Shown: piece by piece, positions 32,625 through 44,453 of the stretch | Layout: every line of letters begins with the position of its first letter | Numbering within the stretch: position 1 is the first letter of the stretch | Assembly: GCA_029168955.1 (NCBI GenBank) | Contig: JAPDOI010000287.1 | Span: forward strand, 124,001-188,000 | Direction: 5' to 3' | DNA: 64,000 nt | DNA from: Aplectana chamaeleonis | Lineage: Eukaryota; Nematoda; Chromadorea; Rhabditida; Cosmocercidae | The notes under the pieces: generated by a model | Told to the model about the DNA's origin: nothing | The model's input: the letters and a program-made list of their open reading frames with translations, nothing else | Database searches by the model: none | Position numbers and translations under genes: made by a program

Positions 32625-33848
32625 TCAAGCATTGGAAAAAGAAGTTATGTTATTCACAATGGTGACAGAAGTTTCAATAATATTATCAATGAAAGGTAGG
32701 TCTGTTTCGGCAGTTCTTCGGATATTCGTAGCTCCGCGGTCCTGTGAGAGATTTCTTTCATTGAAGAATGCGAGAGATCCCTTAATCGTAAAATTGGAGG
32801 TTCCTCCTGGACAGGATGCGGTGCAATTGGTGAGCACTTCGGCTGTGATGAACATCAGGAGTATTTTTTTGAGATGGTCAGATTCCGTTCAATGGATGAC
32901 ATGGGTTTGGTGACCTCACTTGATGTCAGCGAGTACTTCATATTGTTCTGTTTTAGATGACAGCATCAGTAAAGCGCCCGTGGTACAACTGTAGCACCCA
33001 TACAAATCGGTTGATTCGACGTGACAGCGAGTGATGTGTCTAAGAGTGGTCATCTTTAGGTTTCCCGATACAACATGCAGTTGTAGCGCGGAACCAACGT
33101 GTGTTTCAGCGTAAATTTTGTTTTTGTCTTCTAATATGAAGAAATTTTTTGCTGATAGAGGGAGTGGTTGGGCTTTTATGGGCTCTTGTACATTTCCGCT
33201 GCTACACGTGCGGGACACTTTTCGTAGTGCATTGGTACAGGTGCATATGTTACGCGAGAAGTGGCAGTCAAACTGTTGGGCAGCTTCACGCGTGGAACAT
33301 TGTAGTTGTCGTATGGAGTGACTTTGAAGTTGGCCTGTGTAAGCTGGTTTGATTAGTGATATACCTCCTTCATATGTGACGAAAGCTGATGCGAGTGGAA
33401 GTTCGGGGACTATTGTTCCCACAAGTGAAAAGTGGAAAATGTTTAAGCGATGGTTTTTCCAAGATGTAGTTGAAAATATGGGTCGTACTCGCTCCTGATT
33501 CTTGTTGTAGTAAAATTTCAGCGTCGAATTCGAGTTCTTAGGCGGGGCAGTAGAACACAGTGTAGAGATGATGTGAGGTTGGTACTGCGTAAAGCCTGTG
33601 ATAAAGGCAGCTTGGTAAGCAGTAGTAACATCCATCACAGGTGATGCAGCCACAGCTTGAGGAACACTATGTGTATCCTGAACTATTGTTCGCAGTTTCT
33701 GGAAATTCCTACGATTTATCTGTTTCTTTTGTGTTATGACATTCGTTACTATGGCAGCTTCCAGCACGGTGGCGACGATGCACTGATTCGGATACGATTC
33801 TATGATCTTGGGTGAAAAATTCAATGCTCTTGTGGCAACGGAATTCAA
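32625..33848 (-). pseudogene. Env-like (phlebovirus G2 type) glycoprotein fragment
   Basis: A 310-residue frame (33848-32916) followed, after a frame change and stops, by a second frame (32855-32625). Landmarks of the G2-like Env proteins carried by nematode BEL elements are a Cys-rich stretch (QCSTREAAQQFDCHF, then NICTC), LPLSAKNFFIL, a Cys pair in the GCYSCTTGA phrase, and in the second frame CTASCPGG. In such elements this protein would be a membrane fusion glycoprotein; here it is broken, has no visible signal peptide and no adjoining pol. It probably derives from a BEL element whose other parts are gone. Confidence 0.65.
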
Positions 33849-34836
33849 TTCTGTCGACTTTAATCGTCAACATTCCCATGGACTGACTTTTAGGATCGTT
33901 CAGAGTGAGATAAGTTTGTTGTCTGTTGTAGCGGTTGTAGAGTCAACAGTGTCGCGTGATTGAATATGCATGTCGTTTTCGTCTCCTTCAGGCCTGTAGT
34001 AAACCCGACGACACGTCTGACGAGCTCCTTAGAACGGAAAATCGAGAATTTTTCTGGTGACTTGACAAAAAATGGTGATCGTATGTTAAAACATACGAAG
34101 GTCGTCCGACAAAAAGGTTTCTGGTCACGTAATATTCGAGACAGGTGCTCTCCCTAGAATTATCTAATGAGCTCTCCATAAATTTCGGCCAGACGCATGT
34201 GAGATAGTGCACCTCTCGCGGAGAGTGTCCCCATAATTTTTTAAGTTGCCCCGGACCGACTCACAAAAACGTGACGAACTTGTGTGCATTATTGCGTCAG
34301 CTACTGTAGTGCGGCGCGGAAGCGCACAACTCAAACTAGCTTCACTCATCTGCAGCCATCCATTCCGCATTTTATTAACGCTTGCTGTTTTCCTGTTCCA
34401 CTTTCTACCTCGTATTCGTATTCAGCATTCTTAAATAATCTCTCTGTATAGGTTTTGTGCAACAAGTTAGATTCCAGAGAGTAGGAAGGGGATACTGGCG
34501 AAAATTTGTCTTGTTGTGCAACCACTGGTTCTTGGAAATGCTCTTTCCTCGATTGAACAATTCAGTATTTTGATTTTATAGCGCTCGTCTGATAGGTGAC
34601 TGTGTAAAGTGGTTGGAAAACATGTTTGATAGCATCTTTGTTTGACAGCATCTTGATTCGTCTTGAAAACCGTCGAATCTCAAATTGAGAAGCCCCTCCT
34701 AGTTCCAAGATAGTTCGGCTCCGATTTAAAGGTCTGAAAAGCTCCCGTAACCTTTTCGAAAGCGGTTTAGATGGGTCATTGATTGTCTAATTCGGCATGC
34801 TTGGGTTTGAAAATATGGCGCACTCATTACAAAGTG
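33849..34836. other. No gene recognised
   Basis: Sequence on the 5' side (minus sense) of the Env-like fragment. It may contain decayed Env or element DNA, but nothing diagnostic was seen. Confidence 0.3.
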
Positions 34837-34838
34837 TA

Positions 34839-35830
34839 AGCCACTGCGTGTCGAACGCTGAAATTCCCCGGTACGGTAGCGGACAATCGCGTCGGGACCA
34901 ACTCCGCATAAAATGCATGACGCGCGCAGAATTGTGTGATTGGGGCGCGCTTGCGCAAACTCAACATTGCGACTGGGTTTTGTTCCGTTTTCCATAACCT
35001 TTGTGTAACAATTGGTGTACCGCCAAGATCGCAGCGTGTCCCAGTCGAAACTTGCTGGAATAATTAATCCGCTTACATACATTCATGCGTTTTTTGGTGT
35101 TTGGGGAATTTAGTTGCCACAGAGCTTACTGCGGGTTATGTTGCGGAATCAAAAGTGGGTTTTATAAAGTTTTGGTCCAAAACGCAATGTTTAACATTGA
35201 TAGTGCAAGCATATTTATACTCCTAATGTTCCTGCTTGAGAACGATCTCAATATTCTCGAGGAAATCACAACAGCGAGCCCGGTATTGGGAACTGGAAGC
35301 GACGACACCGACTTGATACATGATTCCGAAAGATGAGAGCGAAGTGTTTAGTGTCCCTATTCTCCCCATTACAGAAAAGAAGAAAAAAATCCATCCTTGT
35401 GGATGGTCGAAGCTATCAACTCATCAAAATTGCACATGAGCAAAATCACTTATTGCAGAATATTTTTGCTTCCAGCTGACGTTTGGGAGAGATGAGCGCG
35501 ACATGCAGAAAAACTTGAAGCATCTGTACTGGAATGTTCGGCAGCACATTGATTTTGATAACTACGGATTGTGAATAGGGGTACACAACAGGTTGTCCAC
35601 TCTAAAAACAACGATTTTATCGCAACAGTCCAAATCCTTAACATCACCATCACTGACAACGACTTTTCATCCAGCTTTGCATTCGATGACGTGCCAAGTA
35701 TTATCAATTCGGCACCAGCGCGCCCCATTCGCACAATTCTGCGCGGGTCATGCATTTGTATGCTGAGTTGGTCCCGACGCGGTTGCCCGCTACCGTACCG
35801 GGGAATTTCAGCGTTCGACACGCAGTGGCT
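34839..35830. mobile_element. Long-TIR element, about 1 kb, TA flanks
   Basis: Arms of about 125 bp (34839-34965 and 35708-35830) are inverted copies beginning AGCCACTGCGTGTCGAACG, then GGTACGGTAGCGG. TA flanks both ends (34837-34838 and 35831-35832). Interior frames have no transposase signature, so the element is non-autonomous. TA flanks are compatible with a Tc1/mariner-like or similar TA-targeting family. Confidence 0.8.
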
Positions 35831-35832
35831 TA

Positions 35833-36568
35833 GGGGGGGGGGGTTGGGGTGGTGAACACCAACATGATCGCTGTTTTTTTGGAATATTCCTTTTGGTTAG
35901 GATTTCTTCCTATGTAAAAGGCCAACTTCTTAACTGTGGTTGAAATTTTCTAAACAATTCCCATAGGCTGAGACTTGCCTATGGGAAATTTTCAATATGC
36001 TGCTCACAATCCGTGAAACAACTCCACTTCTAGAACTCAGTGTTGGAAAAGGAAATTTGCCCGGAAATTTTCTCCAGAGGGGTCGTACGGGGTGTTGAAT
36101 ATGAATATGAAGTCTGTTTCGGGTTTTTTCTTCACATAAGATTACGGGTATGTTACGGATTTTATTTCGGGTTAGGTCAGTGTTTTCGATTTAGTTGAAA
36201 CTTGGGTGAGAGTGGGCTCTTAGGTCTTCATCGCGAATATATCTTTTTTCGTGCGGATGCTAATAGACGCCATTACTATTGAAACCAAAGTGTCGTGAGT
36301 TGTCGTGAGGATTAACGTTGCGAAACTAGCCGAAGTTTTAGTACGGTCTCGTTTTTTCTGTATTGTAATCCAGATATAGCACTTATTCATGCAGTCAAGT
36401 TCGTCCTTCTTATTGTGATCTCAGTACATGGAAAGGGAGCATCTACGGACGAATTAGCCGCCTAGCGGTGGACATCTAGGCGAGCCACTCGTCAGTAGCT
36501 CCTTTTCGTGTTCTGGGACCACCACTCTTTACCCTTGTATTCAGGATTGTCTCTTTTAGTTTGTATAG
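35833..36568. other. Upstream region of the spliced gene; small hairpin
   Basis: Begins with a G-run next to the TIR element. An 11-bp stem TTCCCATAGGC / GCCTATGGGAA lies at 35958-35987. A TTTTAG site at 36559, 9 nt before the ATG at 36569, could be a trans-splice or cis acceptor for the gene that follows. Confidence 0.35.
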
Positions 36569-39500
36569 ATGTCTACCTCACAGCAACAACAACCGCCACA
36601 GCAGCCTCCTAAGTCAGAGCTCGTTGTGAGAGTTCCAAGGTAGGGATCCTTGTTCAGACTCTCAAGGGAAGTTTGTTCACAAAGTGTATCTGTCTCACTA
36701 GACATACATTACTAGGCCCGTTTTTGAAAGCAGAGCCCGAATTTGCCCTCCAAAATTACCAATATTTATTTTTAACGAAGAAATAAGCTTCTTCTCCTGT
36801 GGGGATGGGTGACGGTGGACACAATGAAGTTTGGTTGGTGTCAAATATGTCTCGAAATCGCCATGTGGGGCTTGTTTGAAGTGCTGAACGCGATTTTAAG
36901 CGTCATGTATCGAATTTCCATACACAAGTGTTAATTACGGTGAGTATATTGTAGTTTGTTCAAAGTCTCAAATTTGTCTAAGAAGCTCTGTACGTGGTTT
37001 TTTTATGTGCTGAAGACGACTTTGGTATATTCGTTGATTTTGGTAGTATAAGGGTGGGTCACACCAACTCAATGACATTTTACGTACCGTAGGCAGCAGT
37101 ATACCATGAAATGTCGGCGAGCATGTCTCAGATTTGTGTCCCGCACCCTTGACAACCCTTCTGAAAAGCAGGGCCACGAGTCGGCGCGCAACGGGGGGGG
37201 GTCCTAGAAATTTTTGAAAAGAAAAATGAAAATTTGTTTGGGGGCTCGTAAATTTTTTTGGAGGAAAAGGCGAATCCTCTCCAATCCATTGGTTAGCTAA
37301 AATGGGGCAGTAGTAGTCGATCGCGTTCGAGAAATATGCATTTTCAACAAGAGAAATGTAGATTGTAGTCAGAGATACTGCCTTTTTTTTTACAAAATTT
37401 GTCACTTATAAAAGGGCAAGCAATTTTTCCACTTGGAAGGGGGATCGTAAGAATTTCTGAAATTTTTAAAAAAAATTTCAGAAACGGCCTGGCAGGATTG
37501 GGCAGGCTTTCGCAACGGGGGGTCGTAAAAACTTGGGATTTTTTCCGAAAAAATGCAAATTTTGGGAAGGGGGAGTTCGTGAAATTTGCGGGAGAAAATG
37601 AGTTTCATCTCCAAACCACTCGGAAAGGTAGAGTGACGCAAGAGTAGTAAATCGCCTTTTTTCATCCCAGGGGGGTCGTAAAAGCTTGGTCACTATGAGG
37701 GGGGGGGTGGTCGTACATTTTTGGTCACCGGTCGCAACGGCCTACTCAACCCTGGCCGCACCGAACAGAAAGCGGGTTACTCCTTTGGATTAGACGACTC
37801 ACACTGGTGGAAAAGGTACTTTTATGCCACTTCAGGCTCCTGTTTTCATGTATTTCTTTCTAAACATGAAGCATACAGTAACATAGAAACTCATCTAAAG
37901 AATATATATTTAAATGACTACAAAAGTTCGGCGGTTGTGGGTGGGTCGTTCAATTTGAAAGATTACGGTAAACAGAGCTGCCTGGTAGTTCGGGTAGTTC
38001 TCCCTCTCTTCGGGCCCGTGCTGTTGCTGTCCGAGCTTTTCTTGCTCGCCCGGACAACCATAGCGGTGGCCCGGAAAGTAAAAAACAGTGGCTTGTACGG
38101 AAACCGGATGGGGCCGGCGGATTCGGAATGCGAGCCGAGGTGTTGGGTGGCTCCGGCCCGAGAATCACTTGAGAGAGTCTAAAATTCATCCATCAAAGCC
38201 TAAAAATCGAGTACGACTTAATAAAAGTATACTGTAATACATATAACCTATCTCGCTCAATTGAGTCAGGGCGAAGCATGCAGCTGATCGATAGGTCATT
38301 GCAAAATATTTTTATGTAAAGGAGATTCTGACATACTAAGGCCGACAAGCCTCTCTGCGACCGGCTCACGATGAGCGAGAAAGGTTATACAGGTGTAAAA
38401 ATGTGTAATTAACAGAGGTTTCAGTCAATCGAATGGATAGTGGCCGCTACGAGCCCGTCAAAGCAGTGCGAAAGAAACAATCCGCCGCCGTTTCGAACCG
38501 GACCCGGCACGAACAGTAAGTGACGGTTTTAGCTGACTTCGAAGTTTTTTGATCGAATTTCTAGGGGCCACTGGGAAGGTGCCGAAAGCACGCTCCAAGA
38601 AGTATTACTCAACGTAATGCACAACTCTTGTTATTTAATATACCCCCTCAGCTTTTTCAAATTTCCATAACAAGCTCTGTTTCCAAAGTGAAGAGCAACC
38701 ATCTAAATTCGTGCAGGGTAAGGCGTAGCGGTGTGATCGGTCCGTGGGAGGTGCGGCTCTCCCTCCAGCTTTGAAATCGTTGCGGCCCATCTCCAGCTTT
38801 CGAATCGGTGTGGCCCCGCTCCTATCGCGGTCAGGGTACGGCGCGGGGTGTGGGTATCCACCCTGGGGGGTGTGGCCGGGCTGCGCAAGGGTGAAGGGGG
38901 GGGGGGCTCCGCCGGAAGACCAAGTGAACCATTCTGACATGGAAGACATTAATGTTCACAGAATTTCAAGTTTTACAAATAAAATGCTCCTTGGAGGGGT
39001 CTGAGAAAATCGTAAAAATTGTGCTCTTGGGGGGGGGGTCTGAGTAAATTTAGCCTTGCCTACACCGCCGTACCCTGATCGCGGTTGTGACTTTGACCCT
39101 TGTTAGAACCGATTCGAGTGAAGTCTCTCCCCGAAAATGCTCTCAGATTATTTTTTTCATCGAAAACAGATCTTATAGGTCAAATCACACCTGTCAATCT
39201 CGGCTCAAAATGGTTGATCCACCTGGGACCCGGCCGATAGCATTTTTTTATGAACCCGTTTAAAATAAACACCACAGCAGCCAGATCCTGAAAAATATTT
39301 CTTCGACCAGTCCAGACATCCAAGTTCAGACAGCGGTTTTTTTTTCATCCAAATTTGTTGACGAAAACTATAAACTCATTTTTTTAGTTTCAGTTGACCA
39401 TGAAGACGAATTCAATCAGAATTCATCCTCTCATGGTGTCCTGGGTGATTGTTACGAAGAAGGATTCGTGGAGGAAGGTGCTGACTATTTAGATGACTGT

Positions 39501-42500
39501 GACGTGGAGGTGGAGTCTATGCGGAAGGTTGCGTGATTATTTGCTTCAGTAAAGTAATTTTTGCCCGCTGTATTAATTTGAGTCGATCGATCGATCAATT
39601 TTAGTTCCAAAGGACTGTAGAGGAGGCGATGTTAGGGACTCGTCACTGTATATTATGTAACACGGTGGCCAGGAGCGATTTTCATCTTCGAAGTTGGCCC
39701 TATGGTGAGTATGGGAAGTTGAAGTCAAATAAAATCACCAGATTCTGCGGGCATTCAAAACAAAGCCAGCCTATGGCTGTGGTCGATCCGTAGATTTCTC
39801 GCGAACGTCGTCGGTCAAGACTCCTGCTCGACGATTGACGAGATTGCCGTCCTAAAAATCTCCATGCGAGTGGTCGCGTCGCGGCTGAGGAGGGAGGCTC
39901 TGGTCAAAAAGAGCCGTAATGAGATTGCTGGCGTGGGAGTTTAGTACTCGGTGTCACGCAATTCCCGGTGTAGAGGGCTGTATCACTTGTTCTATTCAAA
40001 CAAAACGGAATCCCTGTTTCCAATTCCCGATCGGGTCTGTAGTCCGATTTCTGTTTTTTTAACACCTTCATGTGCGAAAATTATTGAGGGTAAATATCCT
40101 CGTCCGGTGCATGACGCAACACCCCTCTTGACCCTGATGCCCCCCCCCCTCTTGTTGTGATTGCACCTCTCCTCCTTACGTATTAAATTGCGTTGTTCTG
40201 TCTGACCGATGTTTGTGCGAGTGGGTGACCAAATGGCATTCAGAAACTCGATATCTCCCGCATTTCTGTATTCCTTAGATTAGGGCGCATTATTGTTCCA
40301 CTATTGCGAAGAACGTCGTGGTAAGTAGGTGGAGCTTGAGGAGGAGCGCGCACTTCGTCTCTGAAGACGAGCATTCTCTGATTCAAAGGCAAATTCAATT
40401 TATTCCTACACGTGCTTGTGCGGAGCGAGGCTGGAGAGAGCGATAAGGTGCGAGAAAACCCCACTCCTGGTGATTAAAGCCTAGTTTTGACTGCATCGCT
40501 GCTGTTTTTCATCGCAGCGATTTTGCAACCGCTGCTGCAGCGATGTAGCAGCGGCAGCGATTCTGTTCATAGTGCATAGGTCCGCGGATGATAGAAGAAA
40601 TTCAATCAATCAGTGAAATTAATGGCTGGTATACATCAATAACGCGTTTCGACTCGAAAACACTGATCTTGTCATGTGAAAGGGTCAACGTTCACTAGAC
40701 GAAATGTGCCATTCGCTGGCAATCGCTCCATCGCTGCCATTTTGGCCGCGATGGAGCGATGGCCAGCGACCATTGAGAATCGCTCTTCAAGCAGCGATGC
40801 AGTAAAACATAGGATTTCGTCGCCGCGACCCAGCGATGTAGGACGTTTGCCACGAAGGGATCACAATTGGAGCGGCTTTCGATTACGCGCGATGAAAAAA
40901 GAGCAGTTGTCCCTCGCATGGCCGCAGCGACCACCTGCAGTCAAAACTAGGCTTAAGTGAAACGTGAAAAGTGGGCGGGGCATCTGGGTTGGGGTCTCAT
41001 AAATTTTCACGTGGGTGCGAAACGATCTCCAATTTTTCTAAGATTCTAAGAGGTTGGAACTTTTTTGCGGGCGAAATTTTGACGTAAAAATTCTGCTCAT
41101 TTTCGAAATATTTGCTTTAATTCTGTGGTAATCTTCAGTACTAAGCATTTTCGAGTGCTTGTATTTACTTTGAGGTAAACCTCCAAACCTGCTAGAGTCG
41201 ACAGGATATTTGATCCACCCTAGAACTGGACGATTAAGTTTGCCGAAATTATCGAAGGAGCGTAATCATGGAATTCTATCGGATTTCGGGATGTTGCAAA
41301 TTCGGCCTTTTCTGGATTGTCTGAGGAGTTTCGGCCTCGGAGCTTCGAAGCTAAGTATAATGACCGAGTTCCTACTTTACAGCATATGTTTCGACATTTA
41401 TCGGTCGTTTCTTCGAAAATCGATAAAAATGGCTGATATCTAGTTGTCGAAGAAACTATCGATAATTGACGAAAAAATATCCTTCAGTGGGAACTTGGCC
41501 ATTATACCTAACTTTGAAATTTCGAGACCGAAACTTCTCGGATACGCCAAAAAAACGAACTTGCAAATTCACTAAATCCGCTGAAAACCAATATTTACGC
41601 TTCGTTGCAATTTTTCAAAAACGCTTTGATTTGGCTCTAATAAAGCTCAAATTTTCTGTCAACTCTGGCAGGTTTGGTGGTTTACCTCAAAGTATATAGA
41701 AGCACTCAAAGATGTTCAGTACTGAAGATTACCACTGAATTACATCATATATTTCACAAATAAGCAAGGTTTTGCCCCAGTGGAAGGCAGCCTCAAATGG
41801 AAAAGAAGTTGTGCTTCCAAACTGTATCTCGCATTTGGATAAGTTTGGTAACAGTTTCAGTAGTTCATATGGTCTACAGCAATGGAAGTAAGACCTGGTG
41901 AGGTTGCGGACTCGTCCTAACATACGGTAATTTGTTAGAGGTATCACTTATTTTTCCGAAGCAGTTGTGATAGATCGGTGGGTCTGCGCTTTCACCGATA
42001 TGACTGCATCTGTGGAAGCAATGAAAACAGGTTAAAATGTAAGAGTGGAAACAGAAACTCACCGACCAACCCCATATATTTTGAAAAAGTGAGTGATAAC
42101 ACAATCAGACTACCGGATCCTCTGATTCCGAGCCTGATCTACTCTGTTCCGTCGCGAGCTTGTGCGGAGCGAGGGTAGAGACAGCGAGAAATTGTGGGGA
42201 GAAGGAGACGCAGCGTACGCACGCAGACGCACGCGACGAACGGAAATAAATCACACTCGGAAACAGAGGATATGTTAGCACGAGTCTGCAACCGCACCAT
42301 GTTATTTTAACATTGCGGTAAACTGTAAATGCCACTCGAACCTGCCATTCTTGGGTCGTTTGTTGTTGTTTTCTCCATTTTTCCTTTACATGAAACACCG
42401 TGAATCTTTCAGGCGAGCTCTCACGCGTTGGTCACCGTGGTGGACCACATCGGCCCCTTCACCGCCGGTGTCGAGGATTTGGCTGACCGTAATGTTGAAA

Positions 42501-42968
42501 TGTGGAAGATGACGGGAGCCGAGTTAATTATCCCGCCACGCTATCAGATTGCTCGAGTGCAGAGGATACTAGCTGATGAGTACGGTTCCAGAACCGGTGA
42601 GTTTTTTGAAGAGTATAATCACTTTAGAGGTTTTTTAGGAGGGGAGGGAAGATTGTGATTTATCGCTGTCTAGAGGTGGCAGGCTATAAAACAAAGTAGC
42701 TCAAATTAAATTGGCTCGCGGACGCCCTGATTCATCTCCAGTGGTCATGTCCTGGCAACGGCTGGTCAATTGTTGAAAAACTTCTTTTGGCCATTAGTGA
42801 CCTGCGACTGCCGTGCCGCCACGTGACCGCTTGTTGCCGAAGTATGGCGTACGCGTAGCGGCTTTATTAAAGACGCCATCAATGTAAGGGGCTGGTAGCA
42901 CGTTTATGTTTGAAAAGCTGATTTCAGAAGGAGATGGCTCAACGCAAACGTCAGGCACCTTGTTCTAG
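36569..42968 (+). CDS. Spliced gene of unknown function, Cys/His motif
   Basis: Phase-consistent exons by eye are 36569-36625 (ATG, MSTSQQQQPPQQPPKSELV, donor GTGAGA), 38425-38515 (TTTCAG acceptor, donor GTAAGT), 39394-39527 (acidic, EEGFVEEGADYLDDCDVE) and 39605-39704 (HCILCNTVARSDFHLRSW, a C-x2-C-x8-H pattern like half of a zinc finger, donor GTGAGT). 42413-42596 (VDHIGPFTAGVEDLADR) joins 42928-42968 in phase and ends at TAG. Between 39704 and 42413 the phase does not match, so at least one exon of 3n+2 bases is missing from my model; a candidate lies near 41968-42033. No family recognised. Introns are full of MITEs. It could be a host gene or a transposon-derived accessory gene. Confidence 0.45.
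37190..37754. mobile_element. Partial hAT-like MITE copies in intron 1
   Basis: The right end GCCTACTCAACCCTG matches that of the element at 46281-46589. The interior repeats the GGGGGGTCGTAAAAACTTGGG / TTTGGGAAGGGGG style several times, suggesting two or three tandem or nested partial copies. The left terminus CAGGGTTGAGCAGG was not found. Confidence 0.5.
40474..40956. mobile_element. TTAA-flanked MITE with CAGCGAT repeats
   Basis: TIRs are AGCCTAGTTTTGACTGCA on the left and the inverted TGCAGTCAAAACTAGGCT on the right, both bounded by TTAA. The interior is rich in GCAGCGAT / ATCGCTGC words that make it strongly self-complementary. It lies in the unresolved intron of the spliced gene. Confidence 0.85.
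41118..41742. mobile_element. MITE with 75-bp TIRs
   Basis: 41118-41190 (AATTCTGTGGTAATCTTCAG, then CTTTGAGGTAAACC) is inverted at 41665-41742 (GGTTTACCTCAAAG, then CTGAAGATTACCACTGAATT). No coding capacity. The acceptor- and donor-like words inside the arms are part of the TIR and should not be taken as exons. Confidence 0.8.
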
Positions 42969-43176
42969 TTCAGATGGAACACCGCACCGGAGAAGAAGCA
43001 GAAGAAGTGAGGCTCGGAAAGCGTTGTGGAATTGTGCTCTGCTATGACTGCTGTGATGTGTTTGCGAATTTCACACTAATCCGGCGCTTTGTTTTATATT
43101 GGAATGCTTTCTATATAAAACTGCCAGTAATTAGTATTATTTATAATATTGTAAATTCGTAGCTTTCCTTTGTTTT

Positions 43177-43182
43177 AATAAA
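43177..43182 (+). terminator. Possible poly(A) signal AATAAA
   Basis: AATAAA lies about 210 bp after the stop codon at 42968 of the spliced gene, in T-rich context, which suits a nematode 3' end. The assignment is by position only. Confidence 0.4.
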
Positions 43183-43466
43183 CTCATTAAAGGTAAACAA
43201 AAAAGGCGAACAGTGTCGTGCTTGGTGGTTTTCCTCGAATATCGAACAAGTGATCATTCTTGTGTTTTGAAAGACTCGTTTCTGGTAATTTCTAATTTCT
43301 GTTTCTTTTTTCTATGTCTCCCTCCCCATTATATTGTCCAGTTCGAGCGTAACTAACTTCCTCGGTACTGACGGCCCGCTGCACATCCGCTCGTGACGTC
43401 ATGCATTGATTTTGTCCGGATGGATTGGTGGCCCTTGATGTGACCTGACTGCACACGGAGGCAATT

Positions 43467-43719
43467 ACAGTTCACTTCAGCACTGCCGTTCAGTCCGTAA
43501 AGTGCTCGCTGTGAGCGAAAGCGTGCTGCGGCGCGGTTGCGAGTATCCTCAGACAAGGATGTGGGATCACCCGGGCGGTTTTTGCCTTTGGTGCCTGGGT
43601 GATCCCACCGCCCGGGTGATCCCACATCCCTGTCTGGGGATACTCGCAACCGCGCCGCAGCACGATTTCGCAATCAGCGTGCACTTTGCGGACTGAACGG
43701 CAAAGCGGAGGTGAACTGT
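43467..43719. repeat. Fold-back with 112-bp arms
   Basis: Arms 43467-43578 and 43608-43719 are of equal length and nearly identical in reverse complement (for example GGTTGCGAGTATCC on the left, GGATACTCGCAACC on the right), around a 29-nt centre that itself repeats CCGGGTGATCCCA. Mismatches cluster in the outer 30 bp. It would form a long double-stranded RNA hairpin if transcribed. Confidence 0.9.
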
Positions 43720-43779
43720 ACGTGTGGGCTCCCACATAAAAACTAACAAGGGAGGCTTGCCAACTTCCGGTTGAGTTTC

Positions 43780-44450
43780 GAGATGCCACTGTAATATGTT
43801 CTAGGGGGAGTACAGTGTTCCAATATTCCGTACTCAGAATCGGCTAAATGCCTCAGAGATTCACAGGAGATTTCCAAAAGTGGGCATTTCCATAGATACG
43901 CCAATAGGTCATGGGGACGTACACGAATGACAGTTTTTAGGGCGTTCAAAAATTGTCTCGGATTGAGCCTAAAACTTGTTTTTGGGGGTTGATTTGGGTG
44001 CTGATTACGAATCTGAGGCCCGTTTGTCAATATTTGAAAAATTTCATCCGATTTGGTTCCAAGCTTCAAAATGGGAGGAATTTTGGTGCCCAATTGCGAC
44101 ATTTGACGATTTCGAGAATCCTACGATCAACTTGCTCCATAACTTGTACATAGGGGCTCCTCGGGCTGCCTGACACGAATCTGCAACCCGTTTATCGATT
44201 TTGGGTAGGTTACGGTGGGTGGCTTGGTACGGTAGCTCGGTCAAAGTCTCAGTTTTGACCCAAAATTTCATTGTGGGTGTTATTTAGGACGCTGAACACG
44301 AATTTGAGGTCCATTTTCCGACTTTCGAAATTTTAAGGTAGGTATCGCCAGTAAAAGGCATTATGCCTACCATAACCTACAGTAACCCTAAGTCTAGCGA
44401 GGAATATACCCCAGATTCGGGTTCAGCGCCCCCAATAACCCCCACTCGGA
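43780..44450. repeat. Dispersed repeat (GAATTTGAGGTCC type)
   Basis: Contains GATTACGAATCTGAGGCCCG, GAACACGAATTTGAGGTCC and GGTAGGTTACGGTGGG phrases shared with the interiors at 7785-8430 and 19950-20700. It lacks the long TIR of 19808-20842. No gene. Confidence 0.5.
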
Positions 44451-44453
44451 AGG

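Noticed and set aside
41136..41178. Exon-like block with a TCTTCAG acceptor and GTAAAC donor
   Set aside because: The same sequence occurs inverted at 41665-41742, so it is a MITE terminal repeat. In the needed frame it also contains a stop.
42105..42398. 97-residue minus frame with Cys residues
   Set aside because: It contains a CTCGCTCCGCACAAGC-type repeat also found near 40420-40445 and has no domain or splice support.
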